Source: Sinonovacula constricta (taxonomy: Eukaryota; Mollusca; Bivalvia; Cardiida; Solecurtidae). From it: a stretch of DNA of 64,000 bases. Positions 32,121 to 44,129 of the stretch are shown in pieces. The stretch covers positions 23,952,349 through 24,016,348 of the forward strand of contig CM017564.1 in the NCBI GenBank assembly GCA_007844125.1, in the 5' to 3' direction. The notes under the pieces were generated by a model that was not told where the DNA came from, made no database searches, and saw only the letters and a list, made by a program, of their open reading frames with translations. Numbering within the stretch: position 1 is the first letter of the stretch; each line of letters begins with the position of its first letter. Position numbers and translations under genes: made by a program.

Positions 32121-33445
32121 ACAAATTTCATAAAACACACAAAACAATCACAAAAATTGAAAATAACTAAAATTTCACATAAAAGAAGGTAAAAAAACCT
32201 TGATCTTCTAAGTTTTGCAGAGGAAGAAATCAAACTTCAAAAGATGAGTCAACCTATCACCGAAAAAAGATCAGTAGACACTGACGAAAGAACTCTGGCA
32301 AGTGACTCAGTCTATGTTCTTACACTTCAAAGCTACCAGTCCAAGGTATGGCATCGAACAAAGTGATTTTCGAACAAACACACAAATCTATCTTGTTGCA
32401 ACATGAGTCAAATAGGCACTTGCACATGAGAGAGAAAACTATCAGTAGATATAATGAGAAATTAATGTTGTGAGTCAAGGTAAGAGAGGCTTTTAGTCTT
32501 CCCTTGAAAACTAGAAACCCAACTGGTTGTTATAACAGAGTGTGGGTGTTACTGAGAATCCTTGTGAATATAGCACCAGGTAACAGTATTTTCTCAGACT
32601 AAGTGTATTACTGCTGCTGCTGCTGCTGCCATTGCTATAAATATCCAGCAGCCTGACATAGGTTTGTACACAAAGTGAAAGAAAAAAAAAGAAAACAGCA
32701 GAATGTTCTTGCAAAGGATGACATAAGGTGGAAGAAACTAGTTCAGTGTTGCAATATTCTTATCAATCTGCAACATTGGTATAAACATTGTTCTTTTTTG
32801 CTGATGTTTGCAAGCAGTAATATTTACAGTCATGTTTATTTGTCTCTCTTGCCTTGTCTCCCAATACTGCTTCAGTTACATGTATTTGGAGATGGTGATA
32901 AAGAGAAACACATATGGTGCTGCAATGACTGTGATAGACCGTGAAGTATTCTAAACACAGGACTGACTTGATGTGGAACGACAAACTAATGTAAGCAGTG
33001 GACTGGCAGGGGAGTTAAACCAATGGTCCACAATTAAAACTTTTCAAACTTTTACTGCAATGCTATGAAATGGTAACACAATTTTTTACCAAAAACTATT
33101 GATAAAAAATAAAGTAATTATCAATATGGGGTGAAGATGTGTACAATAGTCAACAAAGAAAAACTCTACAATTTTCCTAACCACCTAACCTTATAGTTTT
33201 AAATAAAACAACTGTAGAGGTAGAAAACACACACAACATTTTCATCTTAAAACATTAAAATCTTGTGTAATACTTCTCGTTCAGCCCAGTGATTGTAAAT
33301 TAAAATAAAATAAATATAAATATCAGTCTAATTGTTTGAGTATCAACTAACAATGTAATCCGACGATTTATTAATCGACCTCACCAACCTGCTCCATGTT
33401 ATTAAATCTTATATTAATATCTGTTAGTCTAAAATATCATTAAAC
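32121..33445. other. Non-coding; short (CTG)6 run at 32612-32629
   Basis: No supported gene. An 89-codon plus frame at 32675 and a 67-codon minus frame at 32511 lack splice or start context. The CTG run gives a six-serine stretch in the latter. Confidence 0.4.
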
Positions 33446-33575
33446 AGGGCAATAACTTCACAGGACTTAAATATAATTGTGAAGTTTCATCAAAATTGAT
33501 GCAAAACTAAAGGAGAAGAAGACCTGACAAAGTTGTGTCCACAGACAGACAGACAGATGAACAGAGAGACAGACA
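33446..33575. repeat. Dispersed-type module with CAGA tail
   Basis: 'gggcaataacttcacagg', 'gaagtttcatcaaaattgatg', then 'agacagacagacagatgaac'. The combination of an 'aataactt' line and a CAGA run is typical of molluscan repeats. Single copy in this window. Confidence 0.35.
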
Positions 33576-33897
33576 ATAATAATTATACTGACATTTTCAC
33601 ATTCACATTTATTGTGTGGATGCTTTTAAAGAATAAAATCATAAACAGTCCAAAGATCTCCTGTTCAAATCTCTACGAAGATAAGGGACATTAAAACGCT
33701 TCTCATATGTGATGACATTTTAAAAGTCTGCCAAATCAATAGGAATGTAAAGGTTATCTTTGATCAACTCAGTGATGTGTCTGATGTCACTGTCCACGAC
33801 ATTTACCAGCATGTTACATCCGAATCACGCCACTCGACAACCCTGAATGGATGGCATCATTTTATCACATGGGCTGTGTCAGAGTTACTAGATTATG

Positions 33898-34028
33898 ATT
33901 TTTTTTTACTTTCTGAATCTTTTTTTGCACTTTTCTGAATTTTTCTTTACTTTCTGATTTTTTTTTTACTTTTCTGATTTTTTTTTTACTTTTCTGATTT
34001 TTTTTTTAGTTTCTGATTTTTTTTTAAC
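33898..34028. repeat. About 20-bp T-rich tandem repeat, 6-7 units
   Basis: Units of 'cttttctgattttttttttta' type, differing mainly in T-run length. No coding potential. Confidence 0.8.
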
Positions 34029-34558
34029 CGAAGCATACACTATGCATATGGTACAATTGACCAAAATAAAATATTTTATGATCAAACACGTCAATACTGA
34101 CAAAGAACAGTGATATCTGTTGGCAAATGAAAAAAATAACAGGACATACGATCATTAACTATGCTTGAATATGTAAAAAGTAATTTCAGGCTTAAAACAT
34201 CTGCACAACTAGCCTAAATTTCTGAATGTAGAACAAATCCCGACTCAGTCCATTTAAGGATAGGCAAAAAAAATTCTTTACAAAGAATTCCTAGCCCGGC
34301 CACACAATATTTCTCTTATTTTTTGAAGCATGAAAACACCAGTCCTGAGTCAAAATTCTCACAAGTTCAACCCTGACACAATTTGGAAGTTTCTTAAATC
34401 TTGTTTTTCAGTTCAAATACCCATTTATATAAATTAAAACCTAGTACATTTAAAGTTTTTTAATTTGGTTATTTTATAAAACAACAACATTTATTTAATT
34501 AATATAAAATTCATGTAATTCGCATTTCAATTAAATTCAAAAGATTGGCGATACTGAT
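34029..34558. other. AT-rich non-coding stretch
   Basis: No gene or recognised repeat. Confidence 0.5.
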
Positions 34559-35054
34559 AAAGGTGGCAGCGGACAGTTTGGTCCAAAAGATTTTTCTAAA
34601 ATAACCAAAAAAGTCATTGGTAACAGAAAAGCTCTTGCAAAATGTTATTCATTGATGCCTAAGATCTTTGTGAACAATCAAGGATAATTCCCCTCTCGTC
34701 ATTACAAACAGATGTTTAGTATCCGAGCCACGCTGCAGAGGTAGCTATTTTTAACTTAGAAAACCACATGACCACTTACTTTTATATATTCATCTGTGTA
34801 ATCCGCTCTGATGTCAATATCTATTTTTAACAGTGACCCCTATCACACTTTTATTTTATAGCAGTGGAAAGACTGGACATTTTGAGTAATATTTTCGTGA
34901 TAAGTACAGTCTAACAATAAAGTTAGTGATCATAATTATCTTTATAATGAGTAAAGTATTGGTTTATGCAAAAAGTATGACTGATTTCCCCAATGCAGTG
35001 GTTAGATATTGGAACATGTATTTAATGTAGGCAAACTGTCAGATACCAACTTTA
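34559..35054 (+). mobile_element. MITE-D copy 4, full-length
   Basis: Left end 'aaaggtggcagcggacagtttgg', right end 'ggcaaactgtcagataccaacttta'. Interior 'gagccacgctgcagaggtagctattttta', 'aaaaccacatgaccacttac', 'ccccaatgcagtggttagatattg'. About 496 bp, no coding frame: a non-autonomous inverted-repeat element. Confidence 0.9.
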
Positions 35055-35766
35055 AGTTCAAGATAGCAGTATCTTTGTGATCAATGTACAAACAATGCAA
35101 TTAAGACTGGGATTTACACAACTTTTTTATTTCAGGGGTCCACTGGATGCAGGATCTATAACCACAGGAGTCCAGCATGAAAATTTGGAGGTGGAAGTCA
35201 TTTTAGTAGTAGAAATTGAACATTATAGCCATATAATGGCTTTATAAGAATATGTGAACACTGAATAACATTTCCAACTTTTTGTTAAAATAACTTGTGA
35301 ATGCATCTGAACAGTACAGCATTCCTAACAACATCCGCTGTAAGCTTTAAATTTTAACGTGCACATTGATTGCCTGGGAAATTTACATACACGATGACAT
35401 GGCAGAAAATTTATAGCAAAAGAAATGTCAAAGACAAATTGCCGATAACCAAAAAATTTGATGTTGAAATGAGTTATTCTGGGCATATTTTGTGCATCCA
35501 CAGGGATAGAGAATTTATTTTTTGTGCATACTTTGGTGCGACTTAAGCATATATGGATGCAGGATCCTGTGTCCGATAAATCCCTGTAAGGGATTTAATT
35601 TTAAGTATTAATCATTCCATTGAAAAAAATGGCTCATGCTGTTATATTTTTTTATTCGTGTGTGATATTATGGAGAAGTTGGTCTGCAATAACAAACCTT
35701 TCTAAGGGATTTGTTCGCATATGCACAGGAGAGATTCTGGAAGGAATTTTGTCAGCCCCCTTGAAA
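35055..35766. other. Non-coding, no recognised element
   Basis: 'ggatgcaggatc' recurs at 35143 and 35555 ('atggatgcaggatcctgtg'), a possible small dispersed motif. No gene. Confidence 0.4.
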
Positions 35767-35778
35767 TTTCTATATTGT

Positions 35779-36074
35779 TTATTTGGTTTATCGTAACACC
35801 AATAGTATTTCAATTTTTTGGAGATGCTTTCCACTTGAAGCAGATGTATTGTGTATAGCATGCTGTGAATGCCTGGCATAATACCACACCCAGTCACATT
35901 ATCCTGACATTGGGTCAACCAGTCGAGGAACTATTCTTATATTTGCTTGAGCATTAGCAAGGGAGCTATACCTCTACCATTTTTAATGATTATGGTATGT
36001 CGCTGACTGGGATCTAACCCAAAGCCTCCTGTACCTGGAGCCAACACTCTACCGATTGAGCTACCAGGTTCATT
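35779..36074 (-). mobile_element. SINE-A copy with 12-bp target-site duplication
   Basis: Complete SINE-A (tail 'tatttggtttatcgtaacacc', head 'cactctaccgattgagctaccaggtt'). Perfect tttctatattgt at 35767-35778 and 36075-36086 fixes both boundaries. Confidence 0.93.
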
Positions 36075-36213
36075 TTTCTATATTGTACTGTTAAAAATAG
36101 CTTGATTACTTATTTTTATGAGAAGCTTTTGCAATTTTTCCTATTTCAAAATAAATTTCATGAACATTGGGCAATTACTGATAACAGTCACAGTAAAATC
36201 AAGTGTTGCTTGT

Positions 36214-36272
36214 GGGGATTGGGATTAGTCAGCATTTTCGCCGATACTGTGCAGCGACATTTCTATCATTAT
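36214..36272 (-). mobile_element. Minimal 59-bp SINE-F tail with 12-bp target-site duplication
   Basis: Only the 3' tail of SINE-F is present ('gggattagtcagcattttcg', 'gatactgtgcagcgacattt'). It is flanked by perfect agtgttgcttgt at 36202-36213 and 36273-36284, so it inserted already truncated rather than decaying later. Confidence 0.88.
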
Positions 36273-36335
36273 AGTGTTGCTTGTACTTTCCTATCTAAAC
36301 CAATGGCTGGATATGTAACTCCACTAAATAACCTG

Positions 36336-36468
36336 GGAAAATCTTCCAGCTGACCTGCTGTGTGTCAGTAGTTCTACCTAGCCATTTGTCTGGGGTCACC
36401 CTTCACCAAGACAGCTGGACGTTGCCATAATATTCATAATAGGTCGCTGAAATGTATCTCAAAAACGA
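36336..36468 (+). mobile_element. SINE-B fragment, 3' half
   Basis: 'aaaatcttccagctgacctgctgtgtgtcagtagttctacc', 'catttgtctggggtc', 'ctggacgttgccataat', and tail 'gaaatgtatctcaaaaacg'. The head is missing. Confidence 0.8.
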
Positions 36469-37184
36469 AACATCCAATTTTGATCACTAACCTTATAAAG
36501 GTTATGATAAAAGTTAAGGATTAGATTGCTACCTTAAGAGTTACTGCTCACATCTCTAAAAAATATTCAACATCTTCTGAAATATTGACATATGGATACA
36601 TAGAAAATGACTGCTGGAAACTAATCAGGACTTATATTTCCCTAGGATTATTGCACTTCCGGTTAGCCTTGGTAGAACAGATGGCATAGCAAGGGCCTGG
36701 GTCCAACCTGAGGCTGTGACATGTCAAAGTGTGTGACATACCAAAGTGTATAATATCAGTCTGAATGAAAGAAATAAAAAAATACTGGACCTTCTGTCCA
36801 CCACACTGGCAATATCTACTGGACTGGACCAAATTTTACTGGACCAGTAAGATTTTGGCATTTTGACACAGAAGGTTGGTAAGCTCACCAAGGTGTTACA
36901 AGTGCTTAGGAGTGGTTGTGTTCAATAAGACTGTAATACATTGTTTAGCTTAGTTTAGAATATATGTTTTCATAATAATTCAGAATTTAGAAAATAATGT
37001 AGCTGAAAATTCTGGCGGACCGTCGGTCCATTGAACTTAATTTAATATAGCTTCTTTGTCTACCAACAGCTTAATAGGGAAGTTCTGTTTAAGTGTCAAA
37101 ATAATTTATGGCTTTTGCATAAGGCTCTAACTGCAAGATTGTTGGATAGACACTGGCTTTGCTGCGGGCTTGAAGATACATGGC
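36469..37184. other. Non-coding, no recognised element
   Basis: A few chance frames only. Confidence 0.5.
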
Positions 37185-37316
37185 TTAGTCACAATTATGG
37201 TCATATTGGCGAAACCCCAATTTCATTTGTGGTGGGAGACCCAGACAAATATTGGTGGGGACAAACTGATGTATCCACAGGTCAGCTGGAAGACCTAGAG
37301 ACCCACATGATGGGTT
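37185..37316 (-). mobile_element. SINE-B' fragment
   Basis: 'cacaattatggtcatattggcgaaaccc', 'gtggtgggagacccagacaaatattgg', 'cacaggtcagctggaagacc', 'cccacatgatggg'. Head lost. Confidence 0.7.
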
Positions 37317-37628
37317 GTACAATAAATCTAACAAGCAAGATAATAACATGACAGCCTGAAGTTTAGTATCCTGTTTTTTTTTCCTAAATCCTGTCATTAT
37401 CTTAAGTTCAAACTATCAGATATCTGACAGGTGACCCTTAACTGTTTCAACGGGTTGTCAAGCAAAGTCATGTTTAGCTGAAAAATGAGGGCATTTGTCT
37501 TGTTTTTTGTATTAAAAGCCATGATAACATGTGAGGGAACTTGTTGACAAATTAATCTGCACATGTGATGTATGTTTCAATTCAATACCTTTTAGGAAAA
37601 GAGAGATATTCTGTGATCACATTTTCTG

Positions 37629-37887
37629 TTGGGCTGCGACATACCAAAGTCGTTAAAAATGGTAGTGGTATAGCTCCCTTGCTAACACTCAAGCAAATAT
37701 AACGGTAGTTCCACGACTGGTTGGCCTGGTGTCAGGATAATGTGACTGGGTGTGGAATCATGCTAGGTGTTCACGGCATGCTGTACACAGTGAAGGTAGC
37801 ACTATATCTGCTTCAAGTGGACACCGTCTCCAGATAACTGAAATATTGTTGGTGGGACGATAAACCCAATAAACAAACAATAAACAA
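37629..37887 (+). mobile_element. SINE-A copy, 5'-truncated, with 10-bp target-site duplication
   Basis: Begins inside the tRNA-related part ('ctgcgacataccaaagtcg') and runs to the complete tail ('gtgggacgataaacccaataaac'). Flanked by acattttctg at 37619-37628 and 37888-37897. Truncation at the 5' end together with a duplication is typical of incomplete reverse transcription. Confidence 0.92.
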
Positions 37888-37897
37888 ACATTTTCTG

Positions 37898-38881
37898 CTA
37901 AATTTTTAATTGATGGCTTGTTTACAGGACGACTATGATTTGATTTTCATTAGAATTTAATATTATTCTCTCCCAAGTTCCTTAAAATCATAGCATAGTT
38001 GTTCAAACTAAGTAACTAAATATATTTGACCATGATGGCTATGATGAAAAAATGGTTATACGATCTGCAACTACCAAGCTGGCTGTAAAGCCCCCCACCC
38101 CACCCCAATTTTTTAACCCCCAAATATTTCAATATCATGCATAAAACATAATTATCATAAATCATATTTATTGTGAACAGAAAACACCAAAAGACAAAAA
38201 AAAAACAGGCTATCAAAGGCATTTTCTTTTGTTTTAATTAACACTGTTGTCGAATGTATCCCGGTACTGGGAATTAGCCAAGCAAATAATGTGATCAAAA
38301 AGTTTATCTACTGCAAGCGTTTGTAACAAAGTAAAATGGTGCATAATTCGAGATACTACATGAAAAACTGCATCAAAAACATGCAAGCAGACAAAAGTCC
38401 ATAGATACATTCATAAAGAAGATGAAGACAGGTGAATGAAGTGAAATGGTAACGTCCCAAAACGCTGATCCGCTGTTTTGAAACTTTTCACAATTTTAAT
38501 AATTTACGCGCTTCCCAATTTGTAAGCCATAGGACATTTTTAGAAATGCAAAAAACACTGTGAGAAGAAAGAATTAAGCAGATTTTTTTTTAAGAAAACT
38601 TAATAAAAAAATCAAGCTCTTACATACAATTGCCAAGAAGAAGGGTTTGAAGTCATGGTGTTTTCTGAGTGGATTAGACTGCAGAGGTTTCTTGGCTCAG
38701 TCCCTTTTGCAGACTTTTAGCATCCTTGGGAATAACAGGTAAACAATAAGGTTTCATTGATGTATATGCCATTTAACACCAAAGCATACACAGTTATCAC
38801 TTTTATATTCAACAAAATCTACATAATGAAAGGTTTATTTGAATAAATCTACAAAATGTTTATTTGTAGACAATTATTCAG
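37898..38881. other. Non-coding or weakly exon-like stretch
   Basis: 38600-38728 contains overlapping open frames and a donor-like AACAG|GTAAAC at 38729, but the frames compete and no phase-consistent partner exon was found, so no gene is called. Confidence 0.35.
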
Positions 38882-38983
38882 TCAGACCCACCAAAGGAGG
38901 ATGTAATGGGTTGTGTCAAAACAACCAGTGAATATGGCAACAGCCTGATGATGGAGACAGAAGTCAGAACAAGTTGTATCTGA
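38882..38983 (+). CDS. Weak candidate terminal exon
   Basis: After a T-rich run ending GACAATTATTCAG (38881) a frame of 33 codons runs to TGA: SDPPKEDVMGCVKTTSEYGN, then SLMMETEVRTSCI. The composition is protein-like, with an acidic-polar tail. No upstream exon with the right phase was found, and a 33-codon frame is common by chance here. Low confidence; not recognised. Confidence 0.2.
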   Translation, partial: SDPPKEDVMGCVKTTSEYGNSLMMETEVRTSCI

Positions 38984-39271
38984 CAATTATACAAAGTTTT
39001 ACAAGATTGAACTAAAAAGACGATTTTTAAATACTTGTTTAGATGCCTGGAATTATCCTACAGAACAATTAGTATCTAGGCAGTTACAGTCGCCACCCCT
39101 CTGGCCACACACTGAATTACCAGTATCCTATTCCCCATTGTTTTAAACTTTAAAGAAAAACACAGATGTTCGTATGTATTTATTAATTTACAAGTTAACC
39201 TTTTTTTAAAAATTGGTAACTAAAAATAACCTTTTCCTAACAAACATGATTCTTGTCCCTGAACTTCCCAG

Positions 39272-39397
39272 CAGTTGCAGAGCCAGACTGCTTCAGAGTT
39301 TCAGGCAATTCATGAGATGCCCAAGAAACATTACAAATATGATCTGACGTTCACCTTGAAACAGACTGTGCACCTCTGTCTAGTACTTGATACTTGA
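39272..39397 (+). CDS. Candidate terminal exon, unknown protein
   Basis: A strong acceptor (CTTGTCCCTGAACTTCCCAG, ending 39271) precedes a 41-codon frame ending in TGA at 39395-39397. It starts QLQSQTASEFQAIHEMPKKH, continues with YKYDLTFTL and ends VHLCLVLDT. The frame closes quickly upstream of the acceptor (TGA at 39260-39262), as expected for an exon edge. The minus strand is poorly open here. No donor partner with matching phase was found upstream, and no polyadenylation signal is obvious downstream, so the gene it would belong to is undefined. Not recognised. Confidence 0.28.
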   Translation, partial: QLQSQTASEFQAIHEMPKKHYKYDLTFTLKQTVHLCLVLDT

Positions 39398-39855
39398 GGA
39401 TGATATGCTGTTGTTGTGTTTCATTGACCGTAGCCTGTTGATCCCTATTTTCCGCCCTTTAGCACAATACACTCGTCAAAATTTCATACTTTTGTCTTCA
39501 CATAGTTTTGCAGCAGAAAACAGCTATACAACTTAATTAGGTGAAACACATCCGTAAGCATGAACGTGTTGTGGATTTAGGTACAAGCGCACTGATCTAT
39601 CGATTATTTACTGAAGCGTCATGCTGGCATCTAAAATCACGATTTTCCCGGAATTCAAAAATATTTTCAATAATTTTCAAGTATTTCATTGTCAGTTTTT
39701 ATCAGGTATTCCGTAAAATACAAAGTGTGCACTTGGAAATTTTGACTAGTGTATTTAAGTAATATTCATTGCCTTTTCAGCATACTGAACCAATAGTTTA
39801 ATAGATAAACAGTTTAAATTGTTGTTAACAATTAAAAAACAACAACACAATGATT
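39398..39855. other. Non-coding stretch
   Basis: A 73-codon plus frame at 39541 has no supporting signals. Nothing else recognised. Confidence 0.45.
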
Positions 39856-40042
39856 CATACATGTGAACTCTCATACTTTTAAAGAGAGACTCCCACCTTT
39901 AAAGTTCAAAATTATTTAAAAATGAGGGATACGTTACACATTTTCAGAAATCTCCCTCTTTGGAAACAGATAACCTCCTTCTTTGTTTATATGAAAATAA
40001 CAAATCTCCCACTTTGGCCTCAGAAAATGTTCATATGTATGA
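39856..40042. mobile_element. MITE-J copy 3
   Basis: Inverted ends 'tcatacatgtgaactct' and 'agaaaatgttcatatgtatga', with 'gagactcccaccttt', 'ttcaaaattatttaaaaatgagg', 'ctttggaaacagataacctcc' between. About 187 bp; the shortest and probably most ancestral-looking copy, with no tandem expansion. Confidence 0.8.
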
Positions 40043-40273
40043 AGGATTTGTCTAATTTTATCTGTGTCATCTCATAATTAGTTGCATTCCTTCTGATTGG
40101 TCAGTGGCATTTTTTCACAATAGCCACAACTCTTCCTTCATGTAGCATGTCAGTTATGCATAACTGCGTATCCTTGTGTAAATTTATTTTGATTATGGCC
40201 AAGAATTTTTTTTTGCATATGAGGCTAAACTAGAGTAAGTGTTTTTAGTGAATATGCTCTCCCCTGAGCTGTC

Positions 40274-40350
40274 TGCCCTGGTAGTTCAGTGGTAGAGCAA
40301 CTGACTCTAAATAGGAGGCACAGCATTTGTTCCCTACCCTGGATAATGAG
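40274..40350 (+). mobile_element. tRNA-like SINE-M head
   Basis: 'gccctggtagttcagtggtag' is a good A box, followed by 'gcaactgactctaaataggagg' and a decayed B box ('tttgttccctacc'). The stems do not close well enough for a tRNA gene. The copy at 42235-42326 on the other strand is the same family. Confidence 0.6.
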
Positions 40351-40365
40351 ATTGTAGTATAGTCA

Positions 40366-40655
40366 GCTGCATAGAGGCACTTCCAACAGCCTTGCTGTTG
40401 GTTTAACCCTTTAGCAACATGGTTGAGTGTCTGCCTACAGAACTGATGGTCCTGGGTTTAATCCCAGTTAGGGACAGGATTTTTCTTCTCCTAGATTTAC
40501 TTTATTGGTGTCGAAATGTTTGACTGACTCAGATTGTTGTCTGCAGGGTCAATCTGGAAAGCTTATGAGCTCTGAAAAGTAAAGGTGGAGAAGTGAAGTG
40601 TTATGCATATAGGCACTTCTAACAGTCTTGCTGTTGGGTTAACCCTTTAGTTACA
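40366..40655. repeat. 46-bp direct repeats flanking a tRNA-like SINE-N
   Basis: 'ggcacttc.aacag.cttgctgttgg' plus '.ttaaccctttag' occurs at 40370-40412 and 40615-40655. Between them is a tRNA-like element starting 'caacatggttgagtgtctgcc' with 'cctgggtttaatcccagttaggg' (40413-40490), whose relative is at 41390. Confidence 0.6.
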
Positions 40656-41385
40656 GGATGCAGGAATATTCATACCACTACATTTTCGTACCGTGAGTAG
40701 TTGTAACTAATTGGGAATAGTTGTACCATATATTAATTGCATATTTCCATATTAGTGACATAATTGCTGCCTGGCATCGCATCTATTGCACTGGAAAGGG
40801 TGTATTCTTGCTGTAACAAAACGGTTGCAATTAATGCATTGGAAAGCCATTATAGTTTGGCTTGTTTGGAGAGACTGAATTTTCATCAGAATTGGTGTCT
40901 ATATATATTATCTTATTGGACAAACAAGTGACATAAGACACATCTGCGAAGGGTTTGTTACTTACAATTTCTTTCATACTATAATTAATTAATTAACTTT
41001 CCAATCAGTGGTCAGCTTGAACTTGAAAGTGAATGTGTGATGGTCAATTGCTTTTATTGCGATCATGCACCAGAGGTGTGACCATTAATGACCTTTGTGC
41101 AAACTCATTGTTGTTAACATCACGTGATTGTGTTACTTTCAATTTGCTCTTGTAACCTATTAATTGTATTGTTGACCTATTGTTTATACTTGAAAAATAA
41201 TAAATACATCAATTATTCTTTTACCTTTCGAAATTGTTATAGATTATACATTTAAATCAGTAATTGTTAGTAATCAAACTGAATTCAATTGCAAAAACAA
41301 CAACATATATGTTATATGTGGTAAGATTATTCCTAATTCAGTACGATAGTGAAACGGTACAAGATTGCAGTGGTATGACACTTTC
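40656..41385. other. AT-rich non-coding stretch
   Basis: No gene or recognised repeat. Confidence 0.5.
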
Positions 41386-41480
41386 CGGAGCCTAGTGACG
41401 TGGTTAAATGTCTGCCTACAGAATTGAAGGTCCTGTGTTTGATCCCTGTTAAGGACAGGATTTTTCTTTACTTTAAGATG
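41386..41480 (+). mobile_element. SINE-N copy 2 (tRNA-like)
   Basis: 'gtgacgtggttaaatgtctgcctacagaattgaaggtcctg' and 'gtttgatccctgttaaggacaggatttttctt' align with 40413-40490 over about 80 bp. tRNA-like A and B boxes are recognisable. Confidence 0.65.
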
Positions 41481-41953
41481 TTCCCAGTTCACTTCAAGAG
41501 TGTCACAAGTGGTTCTTAAGAATGGCGAGAGTTGGATCGAGCGGCATACTTTTTACTGGGGGTTCTGTACAGTTGCTATTGGGCTAAAATATGCTTAAAA
41601 ATATATGATTGTATTAAATATGCTCATGCCAATCTGGTCCACACTCTGTGTAATGGAATATCATACAAGGCTAAACTCTTTAGTCTAGTAAAATTCTGCT
41701 CGTTTAATTCTATATTCTGCGCAAGAATAACCTTACCATATCCGAATATTACGCATGTCCGAAAAGTACATTTCTTGCAATTTCTGTCAAACATATTGGA
41801 TGCATCTTCATATGAGTTTAGAACAAATCGGTAATATATTAATTATGATTCACGTTCTGATAACTAATGAGAATTAAAGTATGGAATATATGTCTCGTTT
41901 GTCCAGATAGAATATCGATAACAGGAGAAAAAAAATAATAAAAATAATAATAC
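41481..41953. other. Non-coding stretch
   Basis: A 100-codon plus frame at 41532 shows no supporting features and is within the length expected by chance. Confidence 0.45.
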
Positions 41954-42110
41954 CTGTCTTAACATTTACTCCATACAATGTCAATGTCAAGCACTAGCCA
42001 ATCAAAATCACGGATAGAGCGGCTGTGGCAACCAATCAAATCCATGACTTTCAACGATGTTGTTCCCCGGGACGCAACAATTCTAATTACGGCAACTCGT
42101 GAGAAGGTTG
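41954..42110 (-). promoter_or_regulatory. Possible promoter and untranslated first exon (minus strand)
   Basis: GC-richer island with two CCAAT boxes on the plus strand (41998-42002 and 42032-42036, 34 bp apart; 'ccaatcaaa' in both), which would be inverted CCAAT boxes for a minus-strand gene. A donor-like AAGACAG|GTATTA lies at 41954/41953 on that strand. It could be the start of the minus-strand gene with exons at 27.5 and 6.5 kb. The boxes are closer to the donor than usual, and no start-site element was seen, so this is speculative. Confidence 0.22.
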
Positions 42111-42234
42111 AACAAACAGTAAACGAAAAGTTATTTTAGTATTAAATACATGTTGGCAAGAAATAGATAATCATTAAGACCTTTTAATAGCAAGCTTTTC
42201 CTTTTGTTTGTTAGTTGGGAATATGGGAATAATC

Positions 42235-42326
42235 TAGGCTGGAAAAGTCGCAAGTCCCAGAATCGAACGCACGACCTCCATATCTGGAGTGACGGTCTCT
42301 ACGACTGAACTACCAGGCTACCCGGA
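42235..42326 (-). mobile_element. tRNA-like SINE-M head, minus strand
   Basis: Reverse complement contains 'gcctggtagttcagtcgtag' and 'gtcgtgcgttcgattctggg' (A and B boxes). The acceptor stem does not pair, so it is taken as SINE-derived, not a functional tRNA gene. Confidence 0.6.
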
Positions 42327-42366
42327 CAAACGACTTAGAAGAGAGCATACTCACTAAAGTTGTGCA

Positions 42367-43159
<793 letters not shown>

Positions 43160-43528
43160 TTTGCAACAAAAACACATTCGGGTTATTATCAGAGTGTTAT
43201 TTCATCTTGTTTATGTTCTTAAAATAGCAAAATGACACAACGTTTCGTTAAATTTACTAAATGCGTAACTAAACTATGCTTTGTGCAATACAAAGAAGGC
43301 ATATGCAAATACAAGGTTATACTATGGGTTCCTTATACATGTTTGACCTTCATATAAACACTTCATATGGATGAAGGGCATCTAAGGAAGTTTTTTATAT
43401 GCCTAACCTTATATTGTTCTGTTGATTGATATTGTTCTGTTGATTGGTGTTGATTGGTCCCACTACTACTTGAAATTTATTATAAAGCAAGTACTTCCTT
43501 TTTGAGCTGAATATTTTTATCTTGCTTT

Positions 43529-43655
43529 AAAGGTGGTATCAAACAGTTTAGAACAAAAATATTTTCTTTACACATCTTAATAAACCATTGTTACATGATC
43601 AGATCTCACAAAATGCTGTTAGTTATGTCGTACACCTGTCTGTAGAGTGAACCAT
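43529..43655 (+). mobile_element. MITE-D copy 5, left end only
   Basis: 'aaaggtggtatcaaacagttt', 'taaaccattgttacatgatcagatctcacaaaatgctgtt', 'gagtgaaccattacgcc'. Truncated; the right part is missing. Confidence 0.75.
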
Positions 43656-43739
43656 TACGCCATAAAATCGTTTGTTTTTAGATGAAAAATAAAAAAGGCG
43701 GCAAAGTAAAATTTTTGTTTAGGAACTTGGCGAGATATT

Positions 43740-43825
43740 TGTAAATAATTATTGGTTAAAGAAAACCCTTCATATATGTCTGGATAGAACCACCGACGCA
43801 CCGCAGGACAGCTGAATCCCCATGT
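43740..43825 (-). mobile_element. SINE-B' remnant
   Basis: 'aataattattggtta', 'tgtctggatagaaccaccgacgcaccgcaggacagct' resemble the SINE core. Short and eroded. Confidence 0.45.
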
Positions 43826-44129
43826 TATTCTTTTAAAATGGTTGGTTTTCGCTTAAAAATCAAGCATGGTAACACATTGTATTGACTAAATCAAAATTAA
43901 TTTTCTTTGCATGCTATTTCTTACCCAACTTTAAACAAGTCTTTTTTTCAACACAATATTGTATATTATTATATGTCCAGTAGTGGTTGTGATAGAAATT
44001 TATGTTGCAAGGGACATAACTTACTATATGCCAACGCAACTGCCTTGTAAGAGTTACCTTTCTTACAAATCGCAGCCAGCGCTGTTCACGCAAATCGAAA
44101 TTAACCACGGTAATCTGTGATACGACATT

